Shown here piece by piece: positions 24,387-33,927 of a stretch of DNA of 36,424 nucleotides. The notes beneath the pieces were generated by a model that saw only the letters and a program-made list of their open reading frames with translations, did not search any database and was not told the origin of the DNA. How positions within the stretch are numbered: the first letter of the stretch is position 1; every line of letters begins with the position of its first letter. A program made the position numbers and the translations under genes. The stretch lies in assembly GCA_029932385.1 (NCBI GenBank), contig JAOZQE010000010.1:1-36424 (forward strand), read 5' to 3'. Source of the stretch: a bacterium (GTDB lineage: Bacteria; Desulfobacterota; Anaeroferrophillalia; Anaeroferrophillales; Tharpellaceae).

Positions 24387-26525
24387 ATGCTTAGTGACAA
24401 GATTTTAAACGCCAGTTCAATCGCAGTCGTCGGTGCCTCTAAAACTGTTACAAAACGGGGTTATCAGGCGATAAAAATACTTCTCGAAGAAAAATATGAA
24501 GGCAACATCTACGGAGTTAACCCCAAACTTGAAAGTGTCCTGGGAGTAAAATGTTACCCTTCGGTTTCAGCTATTGATGAACCGGTTGATCTGGCCCTGA
24601 TTACCACCCCCGCCAGAACCCTGCCCGATGTTCTCGAAGATTGCGGCAAAAAAGGGGTGGCCGGAGCGGTGATTATTGCCGGAGGATTCGGCGAACTCGG
24701 AGCTGAAGGAAAACAACTTGAAAGCGACATGGTCGAAACCGCCCGCCGCCACAATATCCGTTTGATCGGACCCAATACCTCGGGCATGATAAATATGCAC
24801 AAGAATCTTAACCTGGTCGGCTTACGAGATGCCCCGAAAGGCGGCATTGCCCTGATTTCACAAAGCGGCAACATGGCCTTAACCTTGATAACTGAAGCCA
24901 AAATTAAAAGTAAAGTCGGATTCTCATATTATGTCGGGGTCGGCAATGAGGCCGACATCAATTTTCATGAGTACCTTGAATTTTTCGAGAATGATCCCAA
25001 CACCAAAGCCATTCTCATGTACGTTGAAGGGATGCGCAAAGGCCGTAAATTTCTACAGCAGGCCTACCAGACCGCCCGCAAAAAACCGATTATTCTGTTG
25101 AAAAGCGGACGTTCTTCAACCGGAAAACGTTCCGCTGGATCCCACACCGGCGCTTTAGCCGGCATGTCTGAAGTCGCCCGCACCGCATTCAAACGGGCCG
25201 GTATCATTGTGGTTGATAAATCGGACGAACTGTTGCCCTGCGCTGAAACTCTGGCCAGTCTACCGGCGATCAAGAATAACAACGTAGCGATACTTGCCGA
25301 CGGCGGCGGTCATGCCACTATCGGAGCCGATGAACTGACCGATTTAAATGTCAATATGCCGGAGATAAGTGAGAAAACCCAGAATAAACTTCGGGCTATT
25401 CTGCCTCATGCCGCGGCCACTGCCAATCCGATTGATGTCGCCGGCGGCGCGGATGACAACCCGCAGATTCTGGCCGAATGCGCCCGAATCCTGCTCCACG
25501 ACCCGAATATCGGCGGGGTCCTGGTGGTTGGTCTCTTCGGCGGCTACAGCATCCGTTTTTCGGAGAGTCTGGCTTATGCCGAAGAGGACACGGCTCATCA
25601 ATTAGGCAAACTGGTTAAAGAGACCAACAAGCCGATCATCATGCATTCACTCTACAGTTTCGCCAAGCCACACTCTCTTGATCTTCTGCGCTACTACGGG
25701 ATCCCGGTCTTTGACTCACTTGAACTGGCCTGTAAATCGATCGGTGTCCTGGCCGAATACGGCGGCTACCTGCGCGGTTACAAATCTAAAGCCAAATTTG
25801 TTTTTGATATGGGAGCCAAGGCCAAAACCCGGGGCCGGGAGATCATGCACAACGCTCGCGCCGAAGGCCGCACCGCCCTGCTTGAAAATGAAGCCAAGGA
25901 ACTTTTAAGCCTGCATGGAGGCATGGTCTGCATGGATTGTCTGGCCCAGTCAGCGGAACAGGCGGTAGCCATGGCGGCCGGATTTGAAGAGAAGGTGGTT
26001 ATGAAGATTGTTTCACCCGACATTCTTCATAAAAGTGATGCCGGCGGCGTGTTCCTCAATCTTAAAGAGCCGGAAGAGGTTCGGAACGCCTACACGGCAA
26101 TCATAGAAAATGCCAAAGTTTTTAATCCTGATGCTAATATCAAAGGCATTCTGGTTTCGCCGATGGCCAATGAGGGCCTGGAGATAATTATCGGCACCAA
26201 GATTGACGACCAGTTCGGACCGGTAATCATGTTTGGAATCGGCGGCATTATGGTTGAGGTCTTAAAGGACGTGGTCTTCAGAGTTCTGCCGATCACACCC
26301 TACTCGGCCCGGAATATGGTCAACGAGATCAAATCGGTAAAACTTCTCAACGGTTTCCGCGGTAAACCGCCGCTTGACCGTAAAGCCATCCAGAAATTGC
26401 TGTTGACCATCTCTGAAATCATTGGCTCCTATCCTGAGATCCGGGAGATGGATTTCAACCCGGTACTGGTTTATGAACAGGGACTTAATGTGGTCGATGC
26501 CAGAATTATTCTGAAAAACGATTGA
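24387..26525 (+). CDS. ADP-forming acyl-CoA synthetase (fused alpha-beta ACD)
   Basis: A 712-residue fusion predicted to interconvert acyl-CoA, ADP and Pi with acid, CoA and ATP. In fermentative anaerobes this recovers ATP by substrate-level phosphorylation. The CoA-binding Rossmann domain (about 1-130) opens with SIAVVGASKTVTKRGYQ. Succinyl-CoA-ligase-like domains (about 140-470) carry GSHTGALAG, with the phosphorylatable His at about 253. The C-terminal ATP-grasp domain (about 490-712) has VVMKIVSPDILHKSDAGGV and EMDFNPVLV. No GNAT acetyltransferase domain is fused, so it is not a Pat-type protein acetylase. It is packed between the hydratase (2-base gap) and a TSUP permease (1-base overlap). 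Acetyl-CoA versus aryl or branched substrate is open. Confidence 0.92.
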   Translation: MLSDKILNASSIAVVGASKTVTKRGYQAIKILLEEKYEGNIYGVNPKLESVLGVKCYPSVSAIDEPVDLALITTPARTLPDVLEDCGKKGVAGAVIIAGGFGELGAEGKQLESDMVETARRHNIRLIGPNTSGMINMHKNLNLVGLRDAPKGGIALISQSGNMALTLITEAKIKSKVGFSYYVGVGNEADINFHEYLEFFENDPNTKAILMYVEGMRKGRKFLQQAYQTARKKPIILLKSGRSSTGKRSAGSHTGALAGMSEVARTAFKRAGIIVVDKSDELLPCAETLASLPAIKNNNVAILADGGGHATIGADELTDLNVNMPEISEKTQNKLRAILPHAAATANPIDVAGGADDNPQILAECARILLHDPNIGGVLVVGLFGGYSIRFSESLAYAEEDTAHQLGKLVKETNKPIIMHSLYSFAKPHSLDLLRYYGIPVFDSLELACKSIGVLAEYGGYLRGYKSKAKFVFDMGAKAKTRGREIMHNARAEGRTALLENEAKELLSLHGGMVCMDCLAQSAEQAVAMAAGFEEKVVMKIVSPDILHKSDAGGVFLNLKEPEEVRNAYTAIIENAKVFNPDANIKGILVSPMANEGLEIIIGTKIDDQFGPVIMFGIGGIMVEVLKDVVFRVLPITPYSARNMVNEIKSVKLLNGFRGKPPLDRKAIQKLLLTISEIIGSYPEIREMDFNPVLVYEQGLNVVDARIILKND

Positions 26526-27292
26526 TGCTGATATTTGTTGTTGGTCTGACGGTAGGCCTGCTCTCAACCGTAATCGGTATGGGCGGCGGGATTCTTATGG
26601 TACCGGCTCTGACCGCTCTGGCCGGACTACCGCAGATTGAGGCGATGGCAACCAGTCTCGGAACCATCGCTTTGATCTCCGCCTGGAATACCTGGCGCTA
26701 TCACCGCTTAGGCTTGGTACGCTGGAAAGTAGTCGTCTGGATCGCAATTTCCTCCGGTCTCTGTGCTGCGGCAGCCGGTACCATTGCACCGTATCTACCG
26801 GAAAAGGTGCTTATCGGCCTGCTGATTTTAGTACTCCTCGCCCTGGCCTGGAAAACCATCCGGCTGGGGTCGGTAAGCTCTGCAAAAACGGCCGGGAAAC
26901 CAGCCGACAAGATTGCCTCCTTAAGCATCGGTTCCTTAGGCGGTCTGATTGCCGGTTTCACTGGGATCGGCGGCGGCGGGATTACTACTTCGCTGATGCT
27001 GGTAAGCGGAATTACCGAAAACCGAACCACGGTTCCCACCTCCAACGCCATCATGATCTTCACCACCACGGCGGGAGCACTCGCTTTCGCCCTCAACGGC
27101 AGCTGGAGCTGGCCCCGCTTAGGACTTATTCACACAGATTTCACCCTGCTCTTAGCAACCGGTGCGATAATCTCATCATTTATCGGTATTCACTTAAATC
27201 AACTGATCCAGCTCAAAACCCGCAAAACCATCTTGGGCTTCATCCTGCTATCTATCGCCCTGCGCCTGATATATCAGCTGGCCACCCGTTAA
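26525..27292 (+). CDS. TSUP (TauE/SafE) family membrane permease
   Basis: A 255-residue integral membrane protein with about eight hydrophobic helices and the repeat signature of the family. The N-terminal half has GLLSTVIGMGGGILMVPAL, and the second half has the matching GLIAGFTGIGGGGITTSLM. TSUP proteins move sulfite, sulfonates or related small anions across the inner membrane. The ATG at 26525 shares its first base with the previous stop (TGATG), so it is translationally coupled to the ACD gene. A TTG at 26522 is in frame but unnecessary. Context suggests transport of an acid or sulfur anion linked to that pathway. The direction and substrate are unknown. Confidence 0.9.
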   Translation: MLIFVVGLTVGLLSTVIGMGGGILMVPALTALAGLPQIEAMATSLGTIALISAWNTWRYHRLGLVRWKVVVWIAISSGLCAAAAGTIAPYLPEKVLIGLLILVLLALAWKTIRLGSVSSAKTAGKPADKIASLSIGSLGGLIAGFTGIGGGGITTSLMLVSGITENRTTVPTSNAIMIFTTTAGALAFALNGSWSWPRLGLIHTDFTLLLATGAIISSFIGIHLNQLIQLKTRKTILGFILLSIALRLIYQLATR

Positions 27293-28761
27293 CAACGATT
27301 GTTAAGTCGAACGTTCTGTTGTTCCAACAGGGATTTAATCTCCCGGGCGGTCGATTCACAAAGCCCGTCCGGATGGCCATTTTCCAGTTGCCAGCCGGCC
27401 GCTATGGTCTCAACAAAGCGATTGATTGAAGTCTCCGGTAGAGCCGTCGGATTATGCGCCCAGGCGAGCATCCCCTGAACCTGGTCACGACAGCTTAAAT
27501 CCATATTGAAACCATACTGAAAACCTTTGCAGGCCATCAGAACCGGGAAATAACTGTAATTCCGATCTGCCGGTGCTTTCAACCGCAGATAGGAGTATTC
27601 AACCACCTCTTTCCTGATCTCACCTTTATCCGGACGATGTTTGCGTCTCTGGATTACCCCGCGCAATTCATTATTCGCCAAGCGCAACTCACGCATCTGG
27701 CCGTTCTCATTACAACCCAGATCACCACCTAAAAGGAGCAGGCAGAGATAATCATCAAGCTCCGGTTTTACCTGACCAAAAGCAATTTTTTCAAAATTTA
27801 CATGGAGGCTGTGGGGTTTGATTTCGGAGATGAAATTTATGACTTCATCGATATAGAGAGCGATTAAACCAAGATCCATCGACAATGGCATCGAAAAACT
27901 GCGCGGATAGTCGAGACGCACCAGTGAATACTCGAAAAAACCACCCGGCTGAGCCCAAAGCCGCGGCAGAGACAAAATCGAGCGGCCCCGGATATGGGAA
28001 TCGAGATAACCCCCTAAACGCCAGCTGATATCATCTAGAAAGAAACCCTCGTAATAATGCATATTCTGAAATAGGGGATCGCTTAATTCACCTTTGAAAG
28101 GCTTATCAAAGGTCGCAAAACGACCCAGATTACTGAACTCGAGTTCGACTCCGGCCGGGGTCCGGCCGGGCCGACTGAATTTTATTAACTCCTCAGCCGC
28201 CAATTCCGCCATCTCAGAAAAAGGTCGCAAATCCTGCAACAGGGAGGCACAGAGAAGAGCGTAAACATAAAGACTGCGCTGATTCTCGGCAATCACTTCA
28301 TCAATCAGAGCATCTATCCGGGCATCATATTCCGACCGCTGCCGGTTAAACCAGATAATTGCCGCCAGGTTTGGAAAAAAATCATAATAACAACTCTCCG
28401 GCTGATCCGGCAGGGAGTATTGTTCAAGACTACGGCGAATGCCTTGGGCATGGAGACCAAACAGGTAATGCCTGAAAATAAGCCGGAGATGGGGCCGTAA
28501 GATCTCTTGCTGATTCCAGATCCGGGAGCTGATGGTCTGACGCCGAAACTGGTTGACCGCCGCAAGTTCGATATTATGTCGAAAGGAATTGGCTCGGAAG
28601 GTTGGATCTGCGGCAGACTGTCTCTTAAAAAAGAGAAAACGGCGCCGGTAGGTGACTCCGATAAACTCCCGCAGAAGCGACATCCGCTCATGCACCGTCA
28701 GGCGTTGATAGAGCGTCTCATAACGAGTCGAACGCAGTTGTCTGGGAAAATAGATAGCCAT
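27289..28761 (-). CDS. Unrecognised protein with amidoligase (COOH-NH2 ligase)-like motifs
   Basis: A 490-residue cytoplasmic protein with no clear name. The N-terminal 200 residues are helical and rich in Arg and Phe/Tyr. The rest shows a spaced motif set typical of glutamate-cysteine-ligase/amidoligase folds: GVELEF (204-209), DDIS (243-246), FFEYSL (275-280), HSLHVNFE (317-324), and a late E-x-R type strand VEYSYLRL (387-394). Such enzymes use ATP to join a carboxylate to an amine. The motif match is by eye and partial (HVN instead of HVH), so the function is tentative. Its stop overlaps the convergent TSUP stop. It follows hisS by 86 bases on the same strand. No good ribosome site precedes ATG 28761. 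Confidence 0.8.
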   Translation of the reverse strand: MAIYFPRQLRSTRYETLYQRLTVHERMSLLREFIGVTYRRRFLFFKRQSAADPTFRANSFRHNIELAAVNQFRRQTISSRIWNQQEILRPHLRLIFRHYLFGLHAQGIRRSLEQYSLPDQPESCYYDFFPNLAAIIWFNRQRSEYDARIDALIDEVIAENQRSLYVYALLCASLLQDLRPFSEMAELAAEELIKFSRPGRTPAGVELEFSNLGRFATFDKPFKGELSDPLFQNMHYYEGFFLDDISWRLGGYLDSHIRGRSILSLPRLWAQPGGFFEYSLVRLDYPRSFSMPLSMDLGLIALYIDEVINFISEIKPHSLHVNFEKIAFGQVKPELDDYLCLLLLGGDLGCNENGQMRELRLANNELRGVIQRRKHRPDKGEIRKEVVEYSYLRLKAPADRNYSYFPVLMACKGFQYGFNMDLSCRDQVQGMLAWAHNPTALPETSINRFVETIAAGWQLENGHPDGLCESTAREIKSLLEQQNVRLNNRC

Positions 28762-28847
28762 TGATTCTAAAAATAAAAATCAGTTTATAAGAACCTGCTA
28801 TTGGCGCAAAGGTTACGACTTTATTTTTTTACAATTTATCACTTATC

Positions 28848-30122
28848 TCAATCTTGGTAGAGTCTCCTTAAAGTTTCTTCGAGCTCGGTGAAAGCGATCC
28901 CGGTCTGCTCTTTGGTCTGCATATTACGACAGATAGCCACCCCTTTCTCAAGCTCATCCGGGCCGATGATAAGAGCATATTTGGCTCCGTCCTTGTCCGC
29001 CTTTTTGAGCTGACTTTTGAGACTTTTCTGCTGCAGACCCAGAGTTGCAATACCAGCATCCCGGTTCAGTTTCACGTAAATCGGGAAAAGCCGACGTAAA
29101 GCCTCTTCATCAAGAGGAATCAAGGTGACAAAAGGTGATGATAAAGGCCCGAGTTTATCGCCGGCAAGCATCATTAAGCGCTCAAAACCGATGGCAAAGC
29201 CAAAAGCCGGAGTCATTTTGCCGCCCAGCTCTTCCACCAGACGATCGTAGCGGCCGCCGGCGGCTACCGCGTTCTGAGCTCCAAGGTCTCCGGCCAGAAA
29301 TTCAAACGTCGTCCGCGTATAATAGTCGAGGCCTCTGACCAGTTTGGAATTTATCTGATAATCCAGGCCGACATCATCAAGCAAACCGCAGAGACCGGAA
29401 AAATGTTCCCGGCAATCACCGCACAGAGATTCATTGATCTGCGGCGCATCAACTACCACCTCCCGGCAGGAAGGATTTTTGCAATCCAAAGCCCTGAGCG
29501 GATTCTCCTTAATTCGGCGCTGACAGTCGCCACACAACAAAGATTCACGTTCTAACAGGAAACTTTGTAGTTGTTCCCGAAAAGCCGGACGACAGTCTTC
29601 ACAGCCCAGGCTGTTAAGCTGCAGAATGATTCCGTCAATTGAGAGAGCCTGAAAAAACTGCGCCAGCATCACCAGGGTTTCAGCATCCTGATAAAAACTC
29701 GCTTCGCCAAAAACCTCGGCCCCTAATTGATGAAACTGCCGATAACGCCCTTTCTGCGGCCGTTCGTAACGAAACATCGGACCAACATAATAGAGTTTGT
29801 TTATTTCACTTATTTTGCCGAGAGAGTATTGATTGAAGGCCCGCACAACCGAGGCCGTCCCTTCAGGCCGCAGGGTCAGCGAACGCTCGGAGCGGTCAGA
29901 AAAAGTATACATCTCTTTTTCAACAATATCGGTCTCACCGCCAATACTCCGGGAGAAAAGTTCGGTCGGTTCCAACAGGGCCAGACGCATCTCGGCAAAG
30001 CCGTAACCCTCTAAAAGGTTGCGGAATTTATCTTCAACTAAACGCCAGCGAAAACTCTCAGGCGGCAAAACTTCATTAAAACCCTTAACCGTTTTTATCT
30101 GATTTTTTTTCATAATTGTCAT
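28848..30122 (-). CDS. hisS: Histidyl-tRNA synthetase
   Basis: Charges tRNA-His with histidine; a class II synthetase of 424 residues. The N-terminal motif 1 region has KGFNEVLPPESFRW. LTLRPEGTA is at 83-90, and motif 2 is YRQFHQLGAEVFG after FRYERPQKG (117-139). The histidine-specific LVRGLDYYTRTTFEF is at 261-275, motif 3 GFAIGFERL at 308-316, and the anticodon-binding domain covers about 328-424. The middle insertion (174-245) has nine cysteines in CxxC-like pairs (174/177, 197/200, 214/219, 234/237), suggesting a zinc-binding insertion as seen in some bacterial HisRS. The start is ATG 30122, or 30113 (MKKNQIK). Upstream on the same strand are comEC and the DnaJ-like gene. Confidence 0.97.
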   Translation of the reverse strand: MTIMKKNQIKTVKGFNEVLPPESFRWRLVEDKFRNLLEGYGFAEMRLALLEPTELFSRSIGGETDIVEKEMYTFSDRSERSLTLRPEGTASVVRAFNQYSLGKISEINKLYYVGPMFRYERPQKGRYRQFHQLGAEVFGEASFYQDAETLVMLAQFFQALSIDGIILQLNSLGCEDCRPAFREQLQSFLLERESLLCGDCQRRIKENPLRALDCKNPSCREVVVDAPQINESLCGDCREHFSGLCGLLDDVGLDYQINSKLVRGLDYYTRTTFEFLAGDLGAQNAVAAGGRYDRLVEELGGKMTPAFGFAIGFERLMMLAGDKLGPLSSPFVTLIPLDEEALRRLFPIYVKLNRDAGIATLGLQQKSLKSQLKKADKDGAKYALIIGPDELEKGVAICRNMQTKEQTGIAFTELEETLRRLYQD

Positions 30123-30201
30123 TTTTCATCAGCGCCGCAGCACTTAACGATATATCCCGATTGCAAAATATTCTAAGTCAATAACCTTAGATAAAAAACC
30201 A

Positions 30202-32724
30202 TCATAACTTATCGGGCCATCCTTGACAACTGGAAATTAGGGATGCCGGCAGTTTACGGGTAAGTTTACCCGAAATATCGGCTTCGAGAAAGAGAAAACC
30301 ATCTCTTTTAACGGACCAGCTAGCGAAGGCCGCACCTTTGTCAATCCCGTTAATTTTTCCGCCTGCCGGCAACAGCGTCCAACCGCCGGGTTCAACCACG
30401 ATAGAATCCTGAATCGCGGATTGAGACAGATCGTGAACGCGCAATCGAGCCAAAAGGTCAACCCGTTCCGGCAGTAGCGCCTCATCCAACTGGCCACCAC
30501 TCAAAATCAAAGTCGAAAAGTCGCCGTAACGTAGCAGAAACGACGGAGCCATTGCCAGTAACGACTCGGAATTTGAAATTGACATCCGAAAATCATTGGC
30601 GGGCGGCCCGACTGCTGAGATTGTCACTCCGTTTAAAGAAAAAGGATAGGAGAACGATGAAAGCTTGCGCCATCTGACCGAAAATAAGTCGTTGCTGATA
30701 CGGCAGAAATTCTTAAACGGCGGATAGCCGCTCCAGATTCCATGATACCAGATCTCCCTGACTTGAAAATGTTCAACCAGGAAAAGCAATCCTCCAACCA
30801 GCCCCCGCTGCGGTTCGGTCAGCACCAGCGTATCGATGCATTTGATTTTCCGCCGCCAGCAATAGGGCGCGATCACATTTTTCGCAAAGGAGAAAAAGGA
30901 TGTTGATCTCAGACTTTCGGTACTGCCGCTGGAACCACACCACGACCCACCGTTAAAAAGCAGCGCCTCGCCACCGGGAAGCTCAAACAAAAGAGCCTGG
31001 GGATGGCTGCCGACAAAAGCTGCAACCGCAACCTTTTTACGGCCCTGTTGATACTGCCACCAGATTTGATCTGAACCTAAGACTGCAAAAAGGATGAACA
31101 GCAAGGCCGCAGTCGCTTTTTTACTGCTCGACGGAGTCAGCAGCCAGCCACCGGTCAGTATAATCAGAGCGACTAAAATAATTTCAAAAGAGGTCAGCGA
31201 GGCCCAGTAAGAACGGCCCGCCGGCAACCACTCCTGCAACCACTTGCTGGCGCTGATTAAACCGTCAAGCACGACCGCCGGAAGTTTAAGCAGCAACGCC
31301 ATTATCTGAGGGAATTTCACAAACAGCAGAGAGAGCATACCCAGCGGAATAATCAACAGAGAAAAAAGCGGAATCAGCAGGAGATTGGCGATCAGAGAGT
31401 AGATTGAAATAAAATGGACCCGGTTAATAAGTAGCGGCGCCGTAGTCAGACTTATCGCCAGAGAACTTGCACCAAGATAAAATATGTAACGGCAGCCAGC
31501 CTGAAATATGGCCGTTCTTTTGCACATCAGCGGCAAAAGCCTAAGTTCCCACCACTCATTAGAGCGGGGTACGATCCACAGGATTGTTGCAACCGCAGTA
31601 AATGAGAGCTGAAATGAGAGGGCAAAGAGTGCCTCCGGCCAGATCATAAGAATCACAACTGCTGCCAGAAAAAGGGTTGAAAAGGGATCACGAAGCCGAC
31701 CGCTGAGCAGAGTAAACAGGAAAAAGAGCGCCATTATTCCGGCCCTGACAACCGGCAGGTGCAACCCCGCCAGGAGAATATAGACCGGCAGAAAGAGCAT
31801 AGTTATGCCCGCGGCAATCGGAACCGTACCTTTAGGCAGTCGCCGTCTGATAAAATCGGGAATAATTGCTTTGCAGAGAAAAAAGAGGAGGGCTACGACA
31901 ACACTCAGGTGCAATCCGGAGATGGCAAAGAGGTGAAAAATTCCGAAATCGAGAAAGAGCTCCCTGACCTTGAAACTCAGTTGATCCCGGCTGCCGATAA
32001 GAACTGCCTGCAGAATCGCGGCGCTGTCGGGACTGCCCGCGTTATCTGCCAGCGCCCGATAGAGTAAACGGCGGATTTTTTCAATCCGGGCCAGAAAACC
32101 GGTGGCCGGAGTAACAATCTTGATATCAGCAAAGTCGTCAATCTGAGCCCAAGCCGTGAGACCTGATAGAACCTGGCTGCGCCGCCGGCCGCGAAGAAAC
32201 GGATGCCGGGCCGCAGTCAGCGGTTGCAATGCCACCTTTACCGTAACAATATCACCGATCAACGGCAGACGACTATCGTCATAAACTGTAACGGGGAGTT
32301 TAAGCAGAATTTCTCCGGGTCCGATTGAATCTTCGGCAAGCGGTCGCAAACGCAACTGCCAACCCCTGGGAGAACCGTGGGGAAAGGTTGTAATCCGGCC
32401 TGAGATAATGGTCGCGGCAGCATTCCGGCCATCATGAAGCATACCGCTTACCTTGAGGAAATCGGCCTGCCGAGCCGCAATGCGCAGCGACCCAAACCAG
32501 ACTGCAGCCAGAGCGACCAGTACCAACAACAGAAACTTTAAAAAATCCGGCCTGACTCTATGACAACGCAGAATAAGAAAGTAAAAAAATATCAGCAGAG
32601 CAGCCGATAAAAGAGTGGAAAATATCTTAAAACCGCAACAAACCGGAGCCAGAATCGACCAGATAACAATCGCTAAGAGCAAAAGAGAGGGTCGATAAAC
32701 TACCTCACGCCCAAAACCCGACAT
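30202..32724 (-). CDS. comEC: ComEC/Rec2 DNA-uptake channel protein with degenerate C-terminal domain
   Basis: An 840-residue inner-membrane protein of the ComEC/Rec2 family, the channel for single-stranded DNA in natural transformation. The N-terminal membrane helices are followed by a DUF4131-type OB domain (about 70-210). The competence core has HLFAISGLHLSVVVAL near 262-278 and many membrane helices to about 530. The C-terminal metallo-beta-lactamase-like domain (about 550-840) has lost its expected metal ligands. The SHPDADH position reads TEPQRGL, the TGD position reads LSGGQ, and the HHGS position reads DLSQSA. DNA translocation could remain, but nuclease activity in this domain seems unlikely. 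An AAGG site lies upstream of ATG 32724. Confidence 0.92.
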   Translation of the reverse strand: MSGFGREVVYRPSLLLLAIVIWSILAPVCCGFKIFSTLLSAALLIFFYFLILRCHRVRPDFLKFLLLVLVALAAVWFGSLRIAARQADFLKVSGMLHDGRNAAATIISGRITTFPHGSPRGWQLRLRPLAEDSIGPGEILLKLPVTVYDDSRLPLIGDIVTVKVALQPLTAARHPFLRGRRRSQVLSGLTAWAQIDDFADIKIVTPATGFLARIEKIRRLLYRALADNAGSPDSAAILQAVLIGSRDQLSFKVRELFLDFGIFHLFAISGLHLSVVVALLFFLCKAIIPDFIRRRLPKGTVPIAAGITMLFLPVYILLAGLHLPVVRAGIMALFFLFTLLSGRLRDPFSTLFLAAVVILMIWPEALFALSFQLSFTAVATILWIVPRSNEWWELRLLPLMCKRTAIFQAGCRYIFYLGASSLAISLTTAPLLINRVHFISIYSLIANLLLIPLFSLLIIPLGMLSLLFVKFPQIMALLLKLPAVVLDGLISASKWLQEWLPAGRSYWASLTSFEIILVALIILTGGWLLTPSSSKKATAALLFILFAVLGSDQIWWQYQQGRKKVAVAAFVGSHPQALLFELPGGEALLFNGGSWCGSSGSTESLRSTSFFSFAKNVIAPYCWRRKIKCIDTLVLTEPQRGLVGGLLFLVEHFQVREIWYHGIWSGYPPFKNFCRISNDLFSVRWRKLSSFSYPFSLNGVTISAVGPPANDFRMSISNSESLLAMAPSFLLRYGDFSTLILSGGQLDEALLPERVDLLARLRVHDLSQSAIQDSIVVEPGGWTLLPAGGKINGIDKGAAFASWSVKRDGFLFLEADISGKLTRKLPASLISSCQGWPDKL

Positions 32725-32797
32725 CAGCCGCTGCCTTTACTGCGTCTACACACTAAGAGCACTTCCTCCAATCAGGATACATTGAAAAAGGATATAC

Positions 32798-33721
32798 TTA
32801 AAGCAGCTCTTTCTCAAGTTTTTCAATCAGCTCTTTCGCCTTGGGGGTCAGAGACTTAGGAATGGTTATTTTCAACTCGACAATCTGATCACCCGCCGCA
32901 AGGCCTTTGGTCTTGGCCACACCTTTGCCGCGAAGCCGCATCTTCTGACCATTCTGGGCCCCCTCATTAACCTTTAACATCGCCTTGCCGGAGAAGGTCG
33001 GCACTTCAATCTTGCCGCCTAAAAGTGCGATCGTCAGAGGCACTTCGACTTGACAGAGGATATCCCGGCCCTGCATAGTGAAGATCCGGTCGGGCCGGAC
33101 TTTGACCGTTAAAATAAGATCACCGGCCGGCCCGTTATTAGTTCCAGGGTGGCCCTTTCCCTTCAGTCGCAGCCGGGATCCATCGACAGTACCCGACGGC
33201 ACCTTGATATTAACCTGCTGATTGTCAATTCTGAGTTTAAGTTCTGTTCCACGTACCGCTTCGGCAAATTCAATCTCGACCTGATGTTCCGCATTGCCGC
33301 CCCGGCTCGGCCCGGGGGATCGGCCTTGACAACCGCCGCCACCACCGAAAAGATTGCCGAATATATCGGCAGGATCACCGCCCTGGCCGCCGAACGGATT
33401 ACCGGACGATGAAAAAGTACGCCCACCGCCGCCAAAAAGATCGCTGAAATCAAAACCGCCGGCCCGGCCGCCGGAGAATCCGGCCCCACCAGCCCGCTGC
33501 TGAAAATCGGCCCCGTAGGTATCATACTCCTGGCGTTTCTTTTCATCACTCAGCACTTCATAGGCTTCGTTGATCTCTTTAAACTTCTGTTCCGCCGCCT
33601 TGTCATCAGGACGCACATCCGGATGGTACTGACGCGCCTGACGCCGGAAGGATTTTTTAATCTCATCCGCCGAAGCCTTCTTATCTACGCCTAAAACCTT
33701 GTAAAAATCTTTCCCTGCCAT
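32798..33721 (-). CDS. CbpA-like DnaJ co-chaperone
   Basis: A 307-residue type II Hsp40. The J-domain is at about 1-70 with HPD at 33-35, ready to stimulate a DnaK ATPase. A Gly/Phe-rich linker (about 78-140) follows, then two C-terminal beta-sandwich substrate-binding domains (about 145-300; [16 protein letters not shown], then [21 protein letters not shown]). It lacks the CxxCxGxG zinc finger of true DnaJ, which makes it CbpA-like. GGAG lies ten bases before the ATG. A good sigma-70 promoter is at 33832-33860, and no heat-shock (CIRCE or sigma-32) element is evident. No dnaK or grpE is in the window. Confidence 0.93.
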   Translation of the reverse strand: MAGKDFYKVLGVDKKASADEIKKSFRRQARQYHPDVRPDDKAAEQKFKEINEAYEVLSDEKKRQEYDTYGADFQQRAGGAGFSGGRAGGFDFSDLFGGGGRTFSSSGNPFGGQGGDPADIFGNLFGGGGGCQGRSPGPSRGGNAEHQVEIEFAEAVRGTELKLRIDNQQVNIKVPSGTVDGSRLRLKGKGHPGTNNGPAGDLILTVKVRPDRIFTMQGRDILCQVEVPLTIALLGGKIEVPTFSGKAMLKVNEGAQNGQKMRLRGKGVAKTKGLAAGDQIVELKITIPKSLTPKAKELIEKLEKELL

Positions 33722-33831
33722 ATATTAACACTCCAAACATGATATTTTATTAAAAAAGTCTTGAAAACTATAAGGTAGCAACACCGGATCAGGTCTCTCC
33801 CCCGACAACATGCAGACATAATCCGGATAAT
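33722..33831. other. Leader of the DnaJ-like gene
   Basis: Part of a 312-base divergent gap that otherwise consists of the two promoters listed separately. It contains only the ribosome site and a T-rich stretch on the minus strand. No small gene or CIRCE-type inverted repeat was found. Confidence 0.5.
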
Positions 33832-33860
33832 AATATAGCGATTAAGGCTTTATTTGTAAA
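33832..33860 (-). promoter_or_regulatory. Promoter of the DnaJ-like gene
   Basis: On the minus strand TTTACA (33860-33855), 17 bases and TATATT (33837-33832) form a near-consensus sigma-70 promoter about 110 bases upstream of the start. Confidence 0.65.
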
Positions 33861-33927
33861 GTGATAGAATACAGAGAACGATACTATACACCTGGCCGAT
33901 TATCAGAGTTTATATTAAAACTTTCAA

